From NCBI GenBank assembly GCA_944325775.1, contig CALVBL010000006.1:1-64000 (forward strand): DNA of 64,000 nucleotides, given 5' to 3'. Source of the stretch: an uncultured Helicobacter sp. Its GTDB lineage: Bacteria > Campylobacterota > Campylobacteria > Campylobacterales > Helicobacteraceae. Under the pieces are notes generated by a model. The model was given only the letters and a program-made list of their open reading frames with translations. It ran no database searches and was not told the DNA's origin. The position numbers were made by a program, and so were the translations under genes. This document shows positions 63,947-64,000 of the stretch, in pieces (the stretch's first letter is position 1; every line of letters begins with the position of its first letter).

Positions 63947-64000
63947 CCTGCACAAAAGCACAAGGGAGATTCTAAGAATCTTGAAGTGGGGTTAGTCTCT

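Noticed and set aside
1..64000. tRNA, rRNA, CRISPR or transposase genes
   Set aside because: No T-loop GTTCRA sequences in cloverleaf context, no regularly spaced repeats and no transposase-like protein were noticed; a covariance-model scan could still find an RNA that I missed.

Overview
The window looks like chromosomal DNA of a Helicobacter, most likely an enterohepatic-type species (inference). The gene orders rnc-aroC, pyrD-M16 protease-dapA-SDR and pssA-psd-ftsH-prmA-cheY match arrangements known from Helicobacter pylori and Campylobacter jejuni. It also carries a HydE-type hydrogenase-accessory protein, a TorA/monohaem cytochrome pair like C. jejuni Cj0264c/Cj0265c, a decayed Helicobacter-type outer-membrane protein and three poly-G9 tracts of the kind used for phase variation in this group. 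The octamer AGATTCTA/TAGAATCT is strikingly frequent. No rRNA, tRNA, CRISPR array or transposase was seen.

Layout. 1-334: a doubtful small membrane protein. 335-8263 (minus): a tightly packed run rnc-aroC-gltX-[65-aa ORF]-rbfA-rimP-ribD-methyltransferase-kefB. It contains two copies of a 135-bp palindromic repeat, one in frame inside ribD and one just upstream of rbfA. 8409-10894 (plus): a Mur-ligase-like protein of unknown role, cmoB and a hotdog protein. 11270-10869 (minus): a TfoX-like protein. 11444-14495 (minus): periplasmic TMAO/DMSO-type reductase and its cytochrome c, then flgG. 15497-20465 (plus): TRIC-like channel, dnaX, tsaE, lptB, rpoN.

20516-26323 is the accessory centre of the window. 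One complete ATP-grasp (TupA-like) gene carries a G9 tract. Downstream lie four partial C-terminal cassettes of the same gene (B, C, D, E). A nearly identical 94-bp block joins N-terminal and C-terminal halves in the full gene, D and E, and E is inverted. A RelB/YoeB toxin-antitoxin pair, an amino-acid permease and a pair of tiny membrane proteins (with a decayed duplicate) sit between the cassettes. This looks like a locus for switching the C-terminal half of a surface-glycan enzyme, or the debris of one.

26414-36924: argG, an outer-membrane protein pseudogene, a DsbC-like thioredoxin, a cysteine-desulfurase-like enzyme, and a GtrB-GtrII-GtrA glucosylation operon. That operon is translationally coupled to an orphan hydE. 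A second gtrB-like gene with a G9 tract and a frameshift follows, then dcd. 37039-40391 (plus): accB, accC, a DUF2059 protein and obg. 40380-57449 (minus) is mostly housekeeping: aroE, an SH3 protein, purM, pssA, a Psd-like protein, ftsH, prmA, cheY, hisA, an AAA ATPase, a CDF transporter, a FabL-like reductase, an isoprenylcysteine-methyltransferase-like protein, dapA, an M16 peptidase, pyrD, pth and rplY. 57641-63911 holds a metal P-type ATPase, mutY, a phase-OFF FkbM methyltransferase, a MarR-YceI pair and bcp.

Several phase-variable or rearranging genes (ATP-grasp, GtrB-like, FkbM) would all be expected to modify surface polysaccharide. The window therefore combines stable core metabolism with at least three independent switches likely to act on the cell surface.
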